From contig NC_081406.1 in assembly GCF_030272615.1 (NCBI RefSeq), positions 473,202,900 to 473,266,899 on the forward strand: a stretch of DNA of 64,000 nt, given 5' to 3'. Within the stretch, counting starts at the first letter, position 1. Each line of letters begins with the position of its first letter. This DNA comes from Cryptomeria japonica. Its lineage: Eukaryota; Streptophyta; Pinopsida; Cupressales; Cupressaceae. Under the pieces are notes generated by a model. That model made no database searches. It saw nothing but the letters and a program-made list of their open reading frames with translations, and was not told where the DNA came from. The position numbers were made by a program, and so were the translations under genes. Shown piece after piece: positions 35,065 through 46,951 of this stretch.

Positions 35065-35182
35065 ATGTATAAGAGGGATGCACCAAAGCTGAACAAGTCA
35101 AGTTTCTCTACATGGCAGAAAAGGATGAAGCTACACCTATCAAGAGTTGGAGAATATGTTGTATACTATCTGGAGAATGATT
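35065..35182 (+). pseudogene. Copia F gag, N-terminal part before H
   Basis: ATG 35065 opens MYKRDAPKLNKSSFSTWQKR, the copia Gag entry (a tryptophan in SFSTWQ). The frame is open to the H insertion and continues at 40942 after the second TGATT, with no base lost. Confidence 0.88.
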
Positions 35183-35931
35183 TGTTAGGAATAAGGTGTC
35201 TCAACCTTGGATAATTCCTATTCTTATTATTTATTTTGTAAAATGTATTTCTTGCAAATTATGTAATTAAGTGTGAGTGTACATGTCTAGTTGGCATGTT
35301 GATGTGTCACTCCACTTGATGTGTCGGCATCTTGAATTGTGTGTAAGGAGATCATGGCTGAAACAGTTATGACGGATTACTATGACACGTAAGAGCTTTT
35401 TCTAGGAGATTTCAATTACGGCTGAAGACATGCAAGACATGTGGCAACTGATAAAGTTGAGTACTGTACACTCTTCCTCAATCATGGGGTTCCTATTTTC
35501 TCGGAGAATGGTAAAACCCTAATACGGCTATCTTTGGAAGTTGCCCTAAAAAGGAAAGTACATAAGCATTTTTTAGGGTTACAGACTGTGATACAAAATG
35601 AGTGTATTGTTGGTATGATATTGTGCTACTGGATTTGTCTTTAAGTCTCGATTGTCTCCTGAAAGAACTTGCATTGCAAGTGTGTTGTAACCGTTGTGTT
35701 GAAGATAATACATTGTGCAGGTTTTGGAGTGCTGGGGTTTTTACCGAAAGGTTTTCCCCAGGGTAAATCATTGTGTCATTCTCTATTTTCTGTATGCATG
35801 GTATATGGCTGCAATATCTTTGTTAAAGTTGTTAACGAATCTCAAAATTGTCGGGATTTAAAAGAATTTGCACAATACTTTCCTCTAGAGATTAGTGTAG
35901 GAAGTTGTTTCCGCACCTGAGTTTTCTTACA
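35183..35931 (+). mobile_element. 5' LTR of copia H
   Basis: Starts TGTTAGGAATAAGG and ends TTTTCTTACA. No long C run. A hairpin equivalent to the one in the other families lies at 35734-35759 with GGGG/CCCC outer and ACC/GGT inner stems. Confidence 0.95.
35734..35759 (+). promoter_or_regulatory. Conserved LTR hairpin module, copia H
   Basis: Outer stem GGGG with CCCC, T5 bulge, inner stem ACC with GGT around GAAA, T3 bulge. Both stems differ in sequence from element A (GTGG/CCAC, CCCA/TGGG) yet stay paired. Confidence 0.6.
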
Positions 35932-35933
35932 AG

Positions 35934-35945
35934 TGGTATCAGAGC
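35934..35945 (+). other. Primer binding site of H
   Basis: TGGTATCAGAGC, two bases after the 5' LTR. Confidence 0.95.
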
Positions 35946-36052
35946 TTGATCAACTTTTGATCCTAGTTGTTGGGTAGGGTTTTTTGAGCTAATCTCAAGT
36001 TGAGTGGGAGTTTTTTTGTGCAGAGCATTCTGAATATTATTTGCAGATTGAG

Positions 36053-37447
36053 ATGGCAAGTTCCTCATACAGTAGAATGGAGGTGGAGAAATTTAATGGC
36101 ACTAATTTTGAGTTGTGGAAACTCAAGATGGAAGACATGCTTGAAGACCGCGATCTATGGGAGGCTGCTACACTTGATGTGAGACCTGCAACAATATCTC
36201 TAGTGGATTGGGAGATCAAGGATCGGAAGGCTAGGGGTCTCATCAAACTCTGTCTAGCAGATGTCGTTCTTCTGAATGTTCTTGATGAGACTACTACAAA
36301 TTCTTTGTGGACAGGGCTTGGGTCTGTGTATCAGGCCAAATCTCTGGTGAATAAGTTGTTCCTAAGAAAGAAGTTGTATTCTTTAAGAATGGAGGAAGGT
36401 GGATCTGTAACTGATCATCTCAAAGCATTCAATTTATTGATTGCACAGTTGGCATCATCTGGTGCCAAGATCGAGGAGGAGGATCGATGTATGAACCTGC
36501 TTTGTTCCTTGCTAGATTCATGGGACCATCTTGTGATGGCTCTCAGAAGTACTATAGTCACATTCTATATGGATGATGTGGTGTCTTCACTGCTATCTGA
36601 GGAGATGCGAAAAAAGACTTTAGATTCGTCTAAGGAAGCCCTTGTTGTTCACGGGAGATCCAACAACAAAGGAAAGGAGAATGACAATAAGTCAAAGAAG
36701 GGCAGATCCAAATCCCGTGGGAGTTCTAAGACTCCTGGAAAGTCCAAGGTGAAATGTTGGAACTGTGATAAATCTGGGCACTTCCAGAGGGACTGCAAAG
36801 AACTGAAGAAGAAGAAGAAAGGCTCAGATTCAGCTTTCGAAAAATCTCAAGAAGATGGAGATGCTTTTATTGCAGCTTTGGCAGCCCATGCATCTGATGA
36901 TGTGTGGTTGGTAGACTCGGGTGCTTCTTTTCACATGACCTCTCATCGAAACTGGTTCTCAAAATATGAAGAGTTTGATGGTGGAAAGGTGTACTTGGGT
37001 GATGATTCTCACCTAAAGATAGTTGGATGCGGAAGGGTCACTATCAGATTTCCTGATGGACGAGTAAATGGAATAAACGGAGTTATGCACATTCCGGGTT
37101 TGGCATGAAACCTATTATCTGTAAGTATGTTGAATGATGTAGGTGTGCAAGTTGTCTTTTCGAAAGATGGATGCAAGATGATGAGAGGTTCTATGGTGCT
37201 CGCTAAAGGTACTAGGAGAGGTACTTTGTTTCAGCTTGATGCATGCATTGCTCAGTGCAATATTTCTTCTATTTCAAGGAAGAGAGCGACTATCACTTCA
37301 TCCCCACCATCTGAACGAGCAGTAAAGAAGACTGTGGCAATGGGTTCTGATGGTAGTGTAGTAAGTGTACCTAAGGGTGCAAACACTTTGGAAGGCAAGC
37401 TTCCTACAGAAAATACAATGTGGGTGAGAAGGGTCTTAGGACCTTGA
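36053..37447 (+). pseudogene. Copia H gag and protease
   Basis: ATG 36053 opens MASSSYSRMEVEKFNGTNFE. Gag has SLWTGLGSVYQAKSLVNKL and the knuckle CWNCDKSGHFQRDC followed by a lysine run. Protease has an intact WLVDSGASFHMTS site. A TGA at 37106 (GLA.NLLSV) breaks the frame, most easily an Arg codon changed by one transition. The frame then continues to GTLFQLDAC. At about 37422 a small deletion removes the histidine motif of the pre-integrase domain and shifts the frame. Confidence 0.9.
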
Positions 37448-38577
37448 AAACTAAAAATCTCATCGAGGGGCTAAATGATTGTAATCTCGAATTTGATTTC
37501 TGTGAACATTGTGTTTATGGTAAGCAAAATCGTGTTCAGTTCTACTCCAGTTCTCACAAGTCTTCTAGACTTTTGGATCTTATTCATTCTGATGTATTTG
37601 GTCCTGTAAAAGTTCCTTCTATCTCTAGTTCTGTATATTTTGTTTCTTTTATAGATGATTATAGTAGAAGAACTTGGATATATTTCCTGAAAAGTAAGAC
37701 ACGGGTTTTCAGTCGATTCAAGGAATTTAAGGCTCTCGTGGAGAATCAGACTGGTAAAAGAATCAAGTGTGTGAGAATTGATAATGGTGGTGAGTTTTGT
37801 TCCATAGAGTTTGAACAGTTCTATAAAGAACAAGGAATCGAGAGACATAAGACAACTCCTTACACCCCGCAACAAAATGGAGTTGCAAAGAGAATGAATA
37901 GGACACTGATGGAGAAGGCTAGGAGTATACTTAGTGGAGCTAGTTTAGAACAAAGGTTTTGGGCTGAAGTTGTGGCCACTGCTTGCTATCTAGTTAACAG
38001 ATCTCCTACATTAGCTCTTGTTGGTAAGACACCCATGGAGGTGTGGTCTGGTAAGAAGCCTTCAATAAGACATCTTCATGTTTTTGGTTGTGAAGCTTAT
38101 GCACATATTCCTAAGGAGAAAAGATCTAAGTTGGAAAACAAAGCTGTCAAATGTATTTTTATCAGATACAGTGTTGGTGTGAAACGATACAAGCTTTGGG
38201 ATCCTGTGACTAGTAAGGTGTTGCATAGTAGAAATGTTATTTTCAGAGAGCTAACATCTTCTCCTGTTGTGCTACAACCAGATGAAAAAGAAAAGGAAAA
38301 AGGTGTTGTTCAGTTTCCTCCTACCCCTGAGAAGACTGAACAGAGAGACCATGTTGGGTGTAATGATGAGGAGAGCTCTAGTAGCTCTGATAGTTCGGAA
38401 GAAGAGGAAGAACAACCTCAACCTCAGCCCTTGAGGAGATCCACGAGAGAAAGAAAGCAACCAGAAAGTTTTGGTTATTCTATGTTAGATTCCAGTTGTG
38501 TTTTTGCTTTGATTACTAACACTGATGAGCCTAGATCTATGAAAGAGGCTTTGGGCATGGAAGATGCAGGTTCCTAG
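37420..38577 (+). pseudogene. Copia H integrase, catalytic Glu replaced
   Basis: Frame from GEKGLRTLKTKNL through CEHCVYGKQNRV, HSDVFGPVK, DDYSRRTWI, RIDNGGEF and TPQQNGVAKR. In the D,D35E core the first two Asp are present, but the Glu, 35 residues after the second Asp, is Lys (AAG at 37888-37890). The C-terminal part has LHVFGCEAYAHIP, LWDPVTSKV and an acidic serine-rich linker ending RRSTRERKQPE. A TAG at 38575 replaces Trp at the entry of RT. Upstream the first zinc histidines are deleted. Confidence 0.92.
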
Positions 38578-40106
38578 ATTGAGGCTATGGATGATGAGAT
38601 GGCTTCATTAAGAAAAACAAAACTTTGGACCTTGTACCTTTGCCTAAAGGGAGAAAATCTGTTGGTTGTAAATGGGTGTTCAAGAAGAAATTTTGTGCAG
38701 ATGGCAGTGTTGAAAGGTACAAAGCTAGATTGGTTGCAAAGGGGTATTCATAGGTATAGGGAATAGATTATGGTGAAATATTCTCTCCTGTTGCAAAGTT
38801 GACATCCATTAGATTTTTGTTATCTCTTGCTACATCATATGATTTAGAGATAGAACAGATGGATGTGAAGACAACTTTCCTTCATGGTGATTTGGAGGAA
38901 GAGATTTATATGTCATAGCCTGAGCACTACATTGTTAAAGGTAAAGAATCCTTAGTTTGCAGATTAAAGAAATCTCTATGTGGTTTGAAGCAATCTCCTA
39001 GGATGTGGTACCTTAATTTTGATGCCTTTGTGTTGTCAATTGGATTTGTAAGATTGAAATCAGATCATTGTGTTTATTTCAGAGTTGAAAATGATCACCT
39101 TCTTATTGTTGCATTATATGTTGATGATATGTTGTTGTTTGGGAAGGGTAAGGGTATGATTTTTGATTTTAAATCTCAGTTGTCAGCACAGTTTGAGATG
39201 AAATATCTTGGGGCAGCAAGGTACATCTTGGGTATGGAAATCACTAGAGACGGGTCTAATAGAAAACTTTGGTTGAGTCAGAGTAAGTATGTGAAGTCTG
39301 TGTTGGACAGGTTCAACATGGCAGATTGTAGACCACTATGTGTTCTCATTTCAGTGGGAACAAAGTTATCTATAGATGATTGTCCAAAATCTCCTAGTGA
39401 GGTGGAGGACATGAGTAGAGTACCTTATGCTAGTGCAGTTGGCAGTCTTATGTATGCTATGGTCTGTACTAGACCAGACATTGCCAAAGCAGTGGGAGTC
39501 CTCTGTCGGTTTATGGCTAACCCTAGATAGGTACATTGGGATGCAGTTAAGCGAGTATTCAGATATTTGAGGGGTACATCAGATTACTCCATATGTTACC
39601 ATGGTAACTCTTCTGGATCTCCGCATTCAGTTTGTATTCATGGGTTTGTGGATTCAAATTGGGCAGGTGATATTAATAGCAGGAGATCCACCAGTGCTTA
39701 TGTGTTCACTATGTTTGGTGGTGCCATCAGTTGGATGAGTAAGCGACAACCTATGGTTGCTTTGTCCACTACAGAAGTTGAGTACATGACTGCTACTCAT
39801 GCTTGTAAGGAAGCCATTTGGCTTAGGAGATTGTGTTCTGATATTGGTGTTTATGCAGAATAGATTACTATTTGGTGTGATAGTCAGAGCACTATTTGCC
39901 TTGCGAAGAATCCAATTTTCCATGCCAGAACGAAGAACATTGATGTGCAGTTTCACTTTGTGAGAGATAAGGTGGAAGATGGAAAGGTAAATTTGGAGAA
40001 GGTAGATACTATGAGGAATGTTGCAGATGCATTAACGAAACCAGTGGGCACTGCAAAGTTTAGATGGTGTTTGGAGTCTATGAGCCTTTTGGCCTATAGT
40101 GGTTAG
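38578..40106 (+). pseudogene. Copia H reverse transcriptase and RNase H
   Basis: After the stop at 38575 a one-base shift near 38608 separates EAMDDEMASLRK from LVPLPKGRKSVGCKWVFKKK. Stops near 38750, 38763 and 38918 follow. The frame from 38985 has CGLKQSPRMWYLNFDAF, YVDDMLLFGKG, YLGAARYILGMEI and RPDIAKAVGVLCRF, then TAG at 39528. RNase H has DINSRRSTSAYVF, STTEVEYMTA, a TAG at 39861 and DALTKPVG, ending at 40106. The RT catalytic YVDD is intact. Confidence 0.9.
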
Positions 40107-40156
40107 TTCATGTTATGTTCCTATTGCTCTTACAAGGTGTTCGACAAGTGGGAGAA

Positions 40157-40936
40157 TTTCAGGAATAAGGTGTCTCAACCTTGGATAATTCCTATTCTTA
40201 TTATTTGTTTTGTAAAATGTATTTCTTGCAAATAATGTAATTGAGTGTGAGTGTACATTTCTAGTTGGCATGTTGATGTGTCACTCCACTTGATGTGTCG
40301 GCATCTTGAATTGTGTGTAAGGAGATCATGGCTGAAACGGTTATGATCGATTCCTATGACACGTAAGAGCTATTTCTAGGAGATTTCAATGACGAGTGAA
40401 CACATGCAAGACATGTGGCAATTGATAAAGTTGAGTATTGTACACTCTTCCTCAATCGTGGGGTTCGGGGCATCACCCCAAAAAAAAATTTGGGGTTCCT
40501 ATTTTCTCAAAGAATGGTAAAACCCTAATACGGCTATCTTTGGAAGTTGCCCTAAAAAGGAAAGCGCATAAGCATTTTTTAGGGTTATAGACTGTGATAC
40601 AAAATGAGTGTATTATTGGTATGATATCGTGCTACTGGATTTGTCTTTAAGTGTCGATTGTCTCCTGAAAGAACTTGCATTGCAAGTGTGTTGTAACCGT
40701 TGTGTTGAAGATAATACATTGTGCAGGTTTTGGAGTGCTAGGGTTTTTACCAAAAGGTTTTCCCCAGGGTAAATCATTGTGTCATTCTCTATTTTCTGTA
40801 TGCACGGTATATGGCTGCAATATCATTGTTAAAGTTGTTAACGAATCTGAAATTGTAAGGATTTAAAAGAATTTGCACAATACTTTCCTCTAGAGATTAG
40901 TGTAGGAAGCTATTTCTGCACCTGAGTTTCCTTACA
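40157..40936 (+). mobile_element. 3' LTR of copia H
   Basis: Matches the 5' LTR but starts TTTCAGG instead of TGTTAGG, so the terminal TG is lost. A 32-bp insertion lies at 40467-40498. Hairpin at 40740-40765. Ends CCTTACA before TGATT. The purine tract gtgggagaa lies at 40148-40156. Confidence 0.93.
40467..40498. repeat. 32-bp filler insertion in the H 3' LTR
   Basis: Absent from the 5' LTR. It contains an inverted repeat GGGG/CCCC around catca, an A9 run, and duplicates GGGGTTC at its ends. It looks like a templated repair filler. Confidence 0.7.
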
Positions 40937-41885
40937 TGATTTTGTTACACCGAGCACCTATCCATTGACTATGGAAGAGATAAAGGCAAAGCAAAAACAT
41001 ATTCAAGCAATGATTGAAATAACATCTGCATTGACTGATTCAGAGTTTAATGATCTAGAAGGCTGCAATGATGCAAAGGCTATGTGGGATAAGCTCATAT
41101 CAGTGTATGGAGGAGATAAACATGTTCAAAGAGAAAAAGTAGATAGTCTAAGAGGACAACTTGAATCTATGAGGATGAATGGAGGTGAGAACATAACTTA
41201 GTACAGTACAAGACTAAAGGAGATTGTCAATCAAATCAAAGGAGCAAGTGGAACTATTGAAGAAAAGGATATAACAAGTAAGTTGTTAAGAACCCTTCTA
41301 CTAGCTTATGTTATCTGAGTCTCTACAAACAATGAATTGAGGTTTGTACCTAATATGCTAGTTTCTTTAGATGCTACTATTGGTAAGCTACATGCATTTG
41401 AGTTAAGTAACTTTGATAATAGTGGATCTTCGGTAAATAAAGTTGAATTTGCATTTAGTTCTTTTCATCTTGATGAATCTAATGATTTCAATGAAAGAAA
41501 GTATAAGTACTCTAAAGGAGATCACAATGGAGAAAGTGAAAGATTTCATAAGAACATGGAGGAAGTACACAAACTGTATGAGGAAATCAGAAAGCAAGAA
41601 GAGTTTGAAGCACTATTAGCCAAAAGGTTACCGAGAGGCAAAGGTAAGTATAAAGGAAAACTACCTTTCAAATGTTTCAATTGTGATAAAATAGGACATA
41701 TGGCTTCTAACTGTCCTGACAAAGATTCTTTTGAAAAGAGAGATTAACGAGATGACAGACAGAAAAACAATCATTACAGAGGACACCGAGACTTCAGAAG
41801 AAGAGATAGAAAGACATCCTTAATAGCTGATGAGGAATTCAATAATGATAAATTAGATGAGACTGATACAGAGGAAGTACTTTAT
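40937..41885 (+). pseudogene. Copia F gag, continued after H
   Basis: Resumes in frame as PSTYPLTMEEIKAKQ, followed by NDLEGCNDAKAMWDKLISVY, the core copia Gag block. Stops at 41199 (TAG), about 41318 (TGA) and 41745 (TAA). Knuckle CFNCDKIGHMASNCP near 41670-41720. The region after it is Arg/Asp-rich, then acidic (DETDTEEVLYVAIKD), a linker to protease. Confidence 0.9.
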
Positions 41886-43655
41886 GTGGCTATCAAAGAT
41901 GGATCAGGTGAAGAAAGGTATGAAGAAAAAGCCCTAATATCTCACATAAACACTAATGATTCTTGGATCATAGATAGTGGATGTTCACATCACATGACAG
42001 GAGATAAACACAAGTTTGATATATTAGAAGATTATGATGGAGGCTATTTAAGATTTGGTAATGATGCACCATGTCTGGTGAAAGGTAAAGGATCTATAAA
42101 ACTTCTTGACAATGCAAGATGCAATGATGTTTATTGGGTTGAAGGTTTGAAATACAATTTGTTGAGTGTAGCACAGCTAAACAACACGGGTTACCGAATA
42201 GAATTTCAGAAAGGAATTGTCAAATTTCATGACAAGAATGGAAAGTTAGCTACTACCGGGACACAAACAAAAGGTAACACATTTCACCTTGACTCAACTT
42301 GTAACAAGTGTTTGTATGCAAAGATAGATGATACCTGGTTATGGCATAAAAGGTTTTGTCATGTAAATTTTGATAATCTGATCAAAATAAGTAAGAAGCA
42401 CTGAGTAAGAGGTCTACCGAGTCTTGAAAAACCTGAGAATGCTATGTGTTGAGGATGCTAGATGGGTAAGATGACAAGATCAAGCTTTACATGTAAGTCC
42501 TACACTTCTAAGGGAATTTTAGATCTAGTGCATACTGATCTTTGTGGTCCTATGAAAGTTCAAAGTTATTATGGTGATAAATATTTCATATTATTTGTGG
42601 ATGACTATTCAAGAATGATGTCAGTAATGTTTTTAAAAGAAAAATCAGAAGCTTTTCAAATGTTTAAATGGTACAAGGCAAGAGTTGAAAATGAAACAGG
42701 AAGACAACTAAAATGTCTTAGATCAGATAGAGGAGGAGAGTTCACATCTGATGAGTTCAACTTATTTTGCAATGATCATGGTATTAAAAGACAACTCTCT
42801 GCACCGAGAACTCCACAGCAGAATGGAATAGCTGAGAGAATAAATAGATCTATTGTGGATTGTGCTAGAACGCTGATGATTGAAAAGAAGGTGCCACAAA
42901 CATTTTGGAGAGAAGCAATAAGCACAGCAGTTTACAACTTGAACCAAGTACAATTGAAGAAAGGTACTTTGAAGACACCATATGAAATTTGGTATGATAA
43001 CAAACCTAATGTTAGTTATTTTAAAATCTTTGGAAGTAGATGCTATGTTCACAAAGATGATAGAAATGGAATGTTTGATCAGAAAAGTGAAGAAGGAACA
43101 TTTCTAGGTTATTCTTCTACAAGCAAAGCATTTAAATGTTTGATCAAATCATCTAACAAAATAGTAGAAAGTGCAAATGTGAAAATTGATGAATTTGCAG
43201 AAAGAAATGATGAAGGAAATTCCAAGGAACCAGAAGACTATGATGAAATTGTCTATGTTCAACCGAGAAGTCTTACCGAGAAAACTGTTGAAGGAAATGA
43301 AGAGAATATCCAATTACCGAGTGATGAAGAAGATCATACAGAGCCTACCGAGCCTGTATTAGCCAAGTATGTTAGAAGACATCATGCACCAAGTCAGATT
43401 ATAGGAGATAAGGATGATCCAGTGATGACAAGGAACAAACTAAGACAGAACACATGTTTGATATTTGAATTTGAACCGAGAATAGTGAAAGAGGCATTTA
43501 ACAGTGAAGATTGGATAAATGCTATGACAGAAGAGATTGATCAAATCAAGAAGAATGACACATGGACACTAATCCCAAGATCGAAGGACAAAAATGTAAT
43601 CGATACAAAGTGGATTTTCAGAAACAAGCTAAATGAAAAAGGAGAGGTCATTTGA
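41886..43655 (+). pseudogene. Copia F protease and integrase
   Basis: Protease has an intact IIDSGCSHHMTG. After KGNTFHLDSTCNKC the pre-integrase histidines WLWHKRFCHVNF are present; stops at 42402, about 42449 and 42458 follow in a cluster at its second cysteine pair. Integrase then reads without a stop for 397 codons: HTDLCGPMK, DDYSRMMSV, RSDRGGEF, TPQQNGIAER (catalytic D, D, E all present), GSRCYVHKDDR and the linker to RT at EEIDQIKKNDTW. It ends at a TGA (43653) that replaces Arg. Confidence 0.92.
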
Positions 43656-45007
43656 AACAAAGTAAGGCTAGTTTGCAAAGGTTATGCTCAAGAAGAAGGA
43701 ATTGATTATGGTGAAACTTTTGCACCTTTTGTTAGACTTGAAGGAGAGAGAACATTTTTGGCATATGTTGCTTTCAAAAACTTCAAGGTAAATCAAATGG
43801 ATGTCAAATCTGCATTTCTAAATGGAATATTAGAAGAAGAAGTTTTTATTGAACAACCCAAAGGATTTGTTGAAGACAATAATAAAGATCAGGTATGTAA
43901 ATTGAACAAAGCTTTATATGGTTGGAAACAAGCACCTAGAGAATGGTATGAAAGATTGCACTCTTATTTGATTAAGATTGGTTTTATAAGGACAAGTGAG
44001 AACAGCAATATGTACATGAAGAATGATGAAAATGGAATACTGATCTCAGCCATATTTGTTGATGATATTATATTTTGTGGAAATGACTCTTTATGCAAGA
44101 ACTTTGGAAATGAAATCAGCAAAGAATTTGAGATGTCATTAATCGGTGAGATAAAGTATTTTATAGGTTTATAGATACTGCAAATGAAAAATGAGATTTT
44201 CATTACTCAATCCAAGTACATAAAGGAAATCTTGAAGAAATTTGGAATCGAGGATTCAAAACCAGTAAGTACTCCTATGACTACCAACTGTAAATTATCA
44301 AAGAATGATTAATTTGCATCTATTGATGAGACACTTTACCGATCCATGATTGGAAAACTACAATATGTTGTTCACAGTAGACCAGACATAGCACATGCAG
44401 TAGGTATAGTTGCAAGATTCTCTGCAGATCCTAAGGAAACACATATGATAGCAATCAAAAGAATTTTTAGATACTTGAAAGGCACTGAGGATTATGGCTT
44501 AGTATATCAGAAAGGAAATGATTTGATTTAAAAGTTTATACTGATGTTGATTGGGCAGGCAACATTGATGACAAAAAAAGCACAAGTGGAGGAGCTTTAT
44601 TTTTTGGAGAAAGACTAGTGAGTTGGCTTAGCAAGAAACAAGGATGTGTTTCACAGTCAACAGCAGAAGCTGAATATGTTGCTACAGCATTGAATTGTAC
44701 CAACATTGCATGGATCAAACAACTGTTGGAAGGTATAAATGAGAAAGTTACCGAGCCAGTAACTATATTCTGTGACAATACTAGTGCCATTAATATTTCA
44801 AAGAATCCTATTATGCACTCTAAGACAAAGCACATCTCTATCAAACATCATTATCTTAGAGAAGAAGCTCAAGAGAAGAAAGTGGTGTTGGAGTATGTTA
44901 GCACAAAGGAACAAATAGCAGATATCTTCACCAAGCCACTACCAAGGGACACTTTTGAATATCTCAGAAAAAAGTTAGGGGTCCTACCCCTATCTTCTAC
45001 TCACTGA
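43656..45007 (+). pseudogene. Copia F reverse transcriptase and RNase H
   Basis: [44 protein letters not shown] and [11 protein letters not shown]. Stops at about 44172 (TAG for Gln) and 44310 (TAA). Then KLQYVVHSRPDIAHAVG. One base near 44530 shifts the frame before DVDWAGNIDDKKST. RNase H: SKKQGCVSQSTAEAEYVATA, DNTSAINISKNPIMHS and DIFTKPLPRDT. Natural end at 45005-45007. Catalytic residues are all kept. Confidence 0.92.
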
Positions 45008-45421
45008 CCGAGTTCGGTGAAAGCATCAATCTGATGACTCTATCGAATATCTTTTAGGAGTTGATGTCGATTTACACCCTCTAGGATGTTTTCTAAAGGT
45101 GTATAGAACATATTACATGAAACAATACAGGGAACAGGATATAAAGACAAAATGCTCTGACCGAGACAGACTTGATACACAATAGCAGGAAATCACTTCA
45201 TACAAGAAGAAATTATGTTTTAGTTCTTTACTTTTGGCAAAGGGGGAGAAGACTAATGTAAGGGGAGAAAACTGAGAAGACTACAGATTGGAAAGAAGAC
45301 TAAAGAGAAGAGGAGAAGTCTAATGTATGGGGGAGAGCATTTCAGCATTTTAGAATCACAACAATCTAAATCTTTTAAGGTCAAATCAATTGGTTTTGCC
45401 ATAAATGCCAAAGGGGGAGAT
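45008..45421 (+). other. Copia F 3' untranslated region and polypurine tracts
   Basis: Two AAAGGGGGAGA-like tracts: one near 45239 and the terminal one at 45410-45420, immediately before the 3' LTR. No other signal seen. Confidence 0.75.
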
Positions 45422-46927
45422 TGTTGGCAATATAGAATTATAACAGACAATGAAAGATTGTTGACATTTCAATAAGGATATTGAGAAGGTTGTTGATGAT
45501 TATGGATATAACTGATTAAAGATGTTTACTGTCTTGATATTATTATTTTGTCATTGATGTCAAGAAATTGATTTTCTAATTCAGTATGATGTTGCCATAT
45601 CTTGAGAAGTATGATTTGAAGAATATAAAGATGTCAGTAAAAGACACAAGAAAGAATATGATGAATAAGGGGATGAATAAGGTATTCAATGGGCAACTAT
45701 TACCAAGTCAGACAATGATGAGATCATGATGTTTAGATTGTTTTAACATCATACATATGTTGTAAATTGTAAGGTTAATACTATACTATGTTACCAAGCA
45801 AAGAACCTAGTTGGTAAACCCTAAGGTTATCGCTATCGGTTAATGAAGGCGGAATGTCTACCGAGTGAAGTTTAGTATTTATCGAGTTTTAACTGAGTTG
45901 TAACCGAGCTATAACAAAATACATTAAATGGTTACATGCGTTATTTAATGAAGGAAGCTGATGAGCTAGAACTGATTAAATGATTGGTATGTCGTGAATG
46001 AAGTTTGTTAAGAATCTAAGGCAATGGAAAGTCAGCATGAAGATCTATAGTTCAGATTGAATCGCAATACCCTGGCACAAGTTCCAAGAAATATATGCAA
46101 GTTCCTAGGTGGGGTAAAACATTTTCAGATCGAAAGATGCATTAAACCTGGACAAGATCGAAGATTTGATTGCTATGATTGATCATGGGAAATGTGATCA
46201 AGGAGATTAAGCAGTTAGTTATTGTTTATAAATAGGAAACTTTTGATAAACAATGCATGCGGGCAAGTGTATGCACAAGGATGCTACATAGTGATTACCA
46301 AGCATAGAAGCTTGAAGACCTGTTTGAATAATAGAGTATAGAAGCCCAGCAGATGGACAAGATTAGTTCTGTGTCTAGATTGTATTGAACAAATAAGAAT
46401 CTCCTTTAGCATTTTAGATGTGAAGTTGCAGATAGATTTTTATTACTATTATTTTGTGAAAGTGACAAAAAATCTCTTAACTGAGTGGACTTAACAGTTT
46501 TATTTGTAAAACCCTCTAGCAAGGTGACATTCTGATTGAGTGTTTGAAATCCTTTAACAAGGTCACTTTTAACAAGGTGAAGATCCTAACAGATCTGAGG
46601 GAAATCCCTTAACCGGGTCACATCTAGCAATGTGTTTGTAATCTTTAACGGGATTTGCTTTTAACCGAGCATACTCTAGAAGAGTATATTTCTTAGTGGG
46701 TCCGAAATCCCACAGTGGTTTTTCCCTATTTGGGTTTCCATGTTAAATCTGGTGTTATGAGGTTTATGATGTTTATATGCTTTTGAGTTTGCATGTTTAA
46801 CAGTTTTGGTTATATTACTAAAGTATATGTTACCGAGGTTGAATCTGATGTTTTTATGGAAGATTAAGGTTGTATGATTCACCCCCCCCCCCCTCTCATC
46901 TTGTTGGCTATTGGATCTATACTTACA
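45422..46927 (+). mobile_element. 3' LTR of copia F
   Basis: Starts TGTTGGCAAT and ends ATACTTACA. TATA-like box 46227-46234, hairpin module 46714-46742, C12 run near 46882. 19 bases lie between its end and the AATAG duplication. Confidence 0.93.
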
Positions 46928-46946
46928 TTAAGTATCAGAACTATCA
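46928..46946 (+). other. Primer-site-like extension after F 3' LTR
   Basis: ttaagtatcagaactatca. The first 12 bases equal those after the 5' LTR (35001-35012), which include the altered primer site. The target duplication AATAG follows directly. Confidence 0.6.
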
Positions 46947-46951
46947 AATAG

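Larger units (their letters stand above)
35183..40936 (+). mobile_element. Copia element H (Tork/Tnt1-like), inside F gag
   Basis: A 5754-bp element with LTRs of 749 and 780 bp, flanked by the perfect duplication TGATT (35178-35182, 40937-40941). Its Gag and Pol are clearly a different lineage from A, B, D, E and F: the layout and motifs resemble Tork/Tnt1-type elements. Youngest layer of the left nest. Broken by several stops, two frameshifts or small deletions, and a lost integrase catalytic Glu. Confidence 0.95.
33488..46946 (+). mobile_element. Copia element F, complete, interrupted by H
   Basis: A copia element inserted in the 3' LTR of D, flanked by AATAG (33483-33487, 46947-46951). 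LTRs are 1513 bp (33488-35000) and 1506 bp (45422-46927). Without H its length is about 7.7 kb. The coding frame is continuous from ATG 35065 to about 44530 when H and one copy of its target duplication are removed; it has nine or so stops and one frameshift. Between the usual LTR end and the right target duplication there are 19 extra bases, which copy part of the primer site. Confidence 0.94.
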
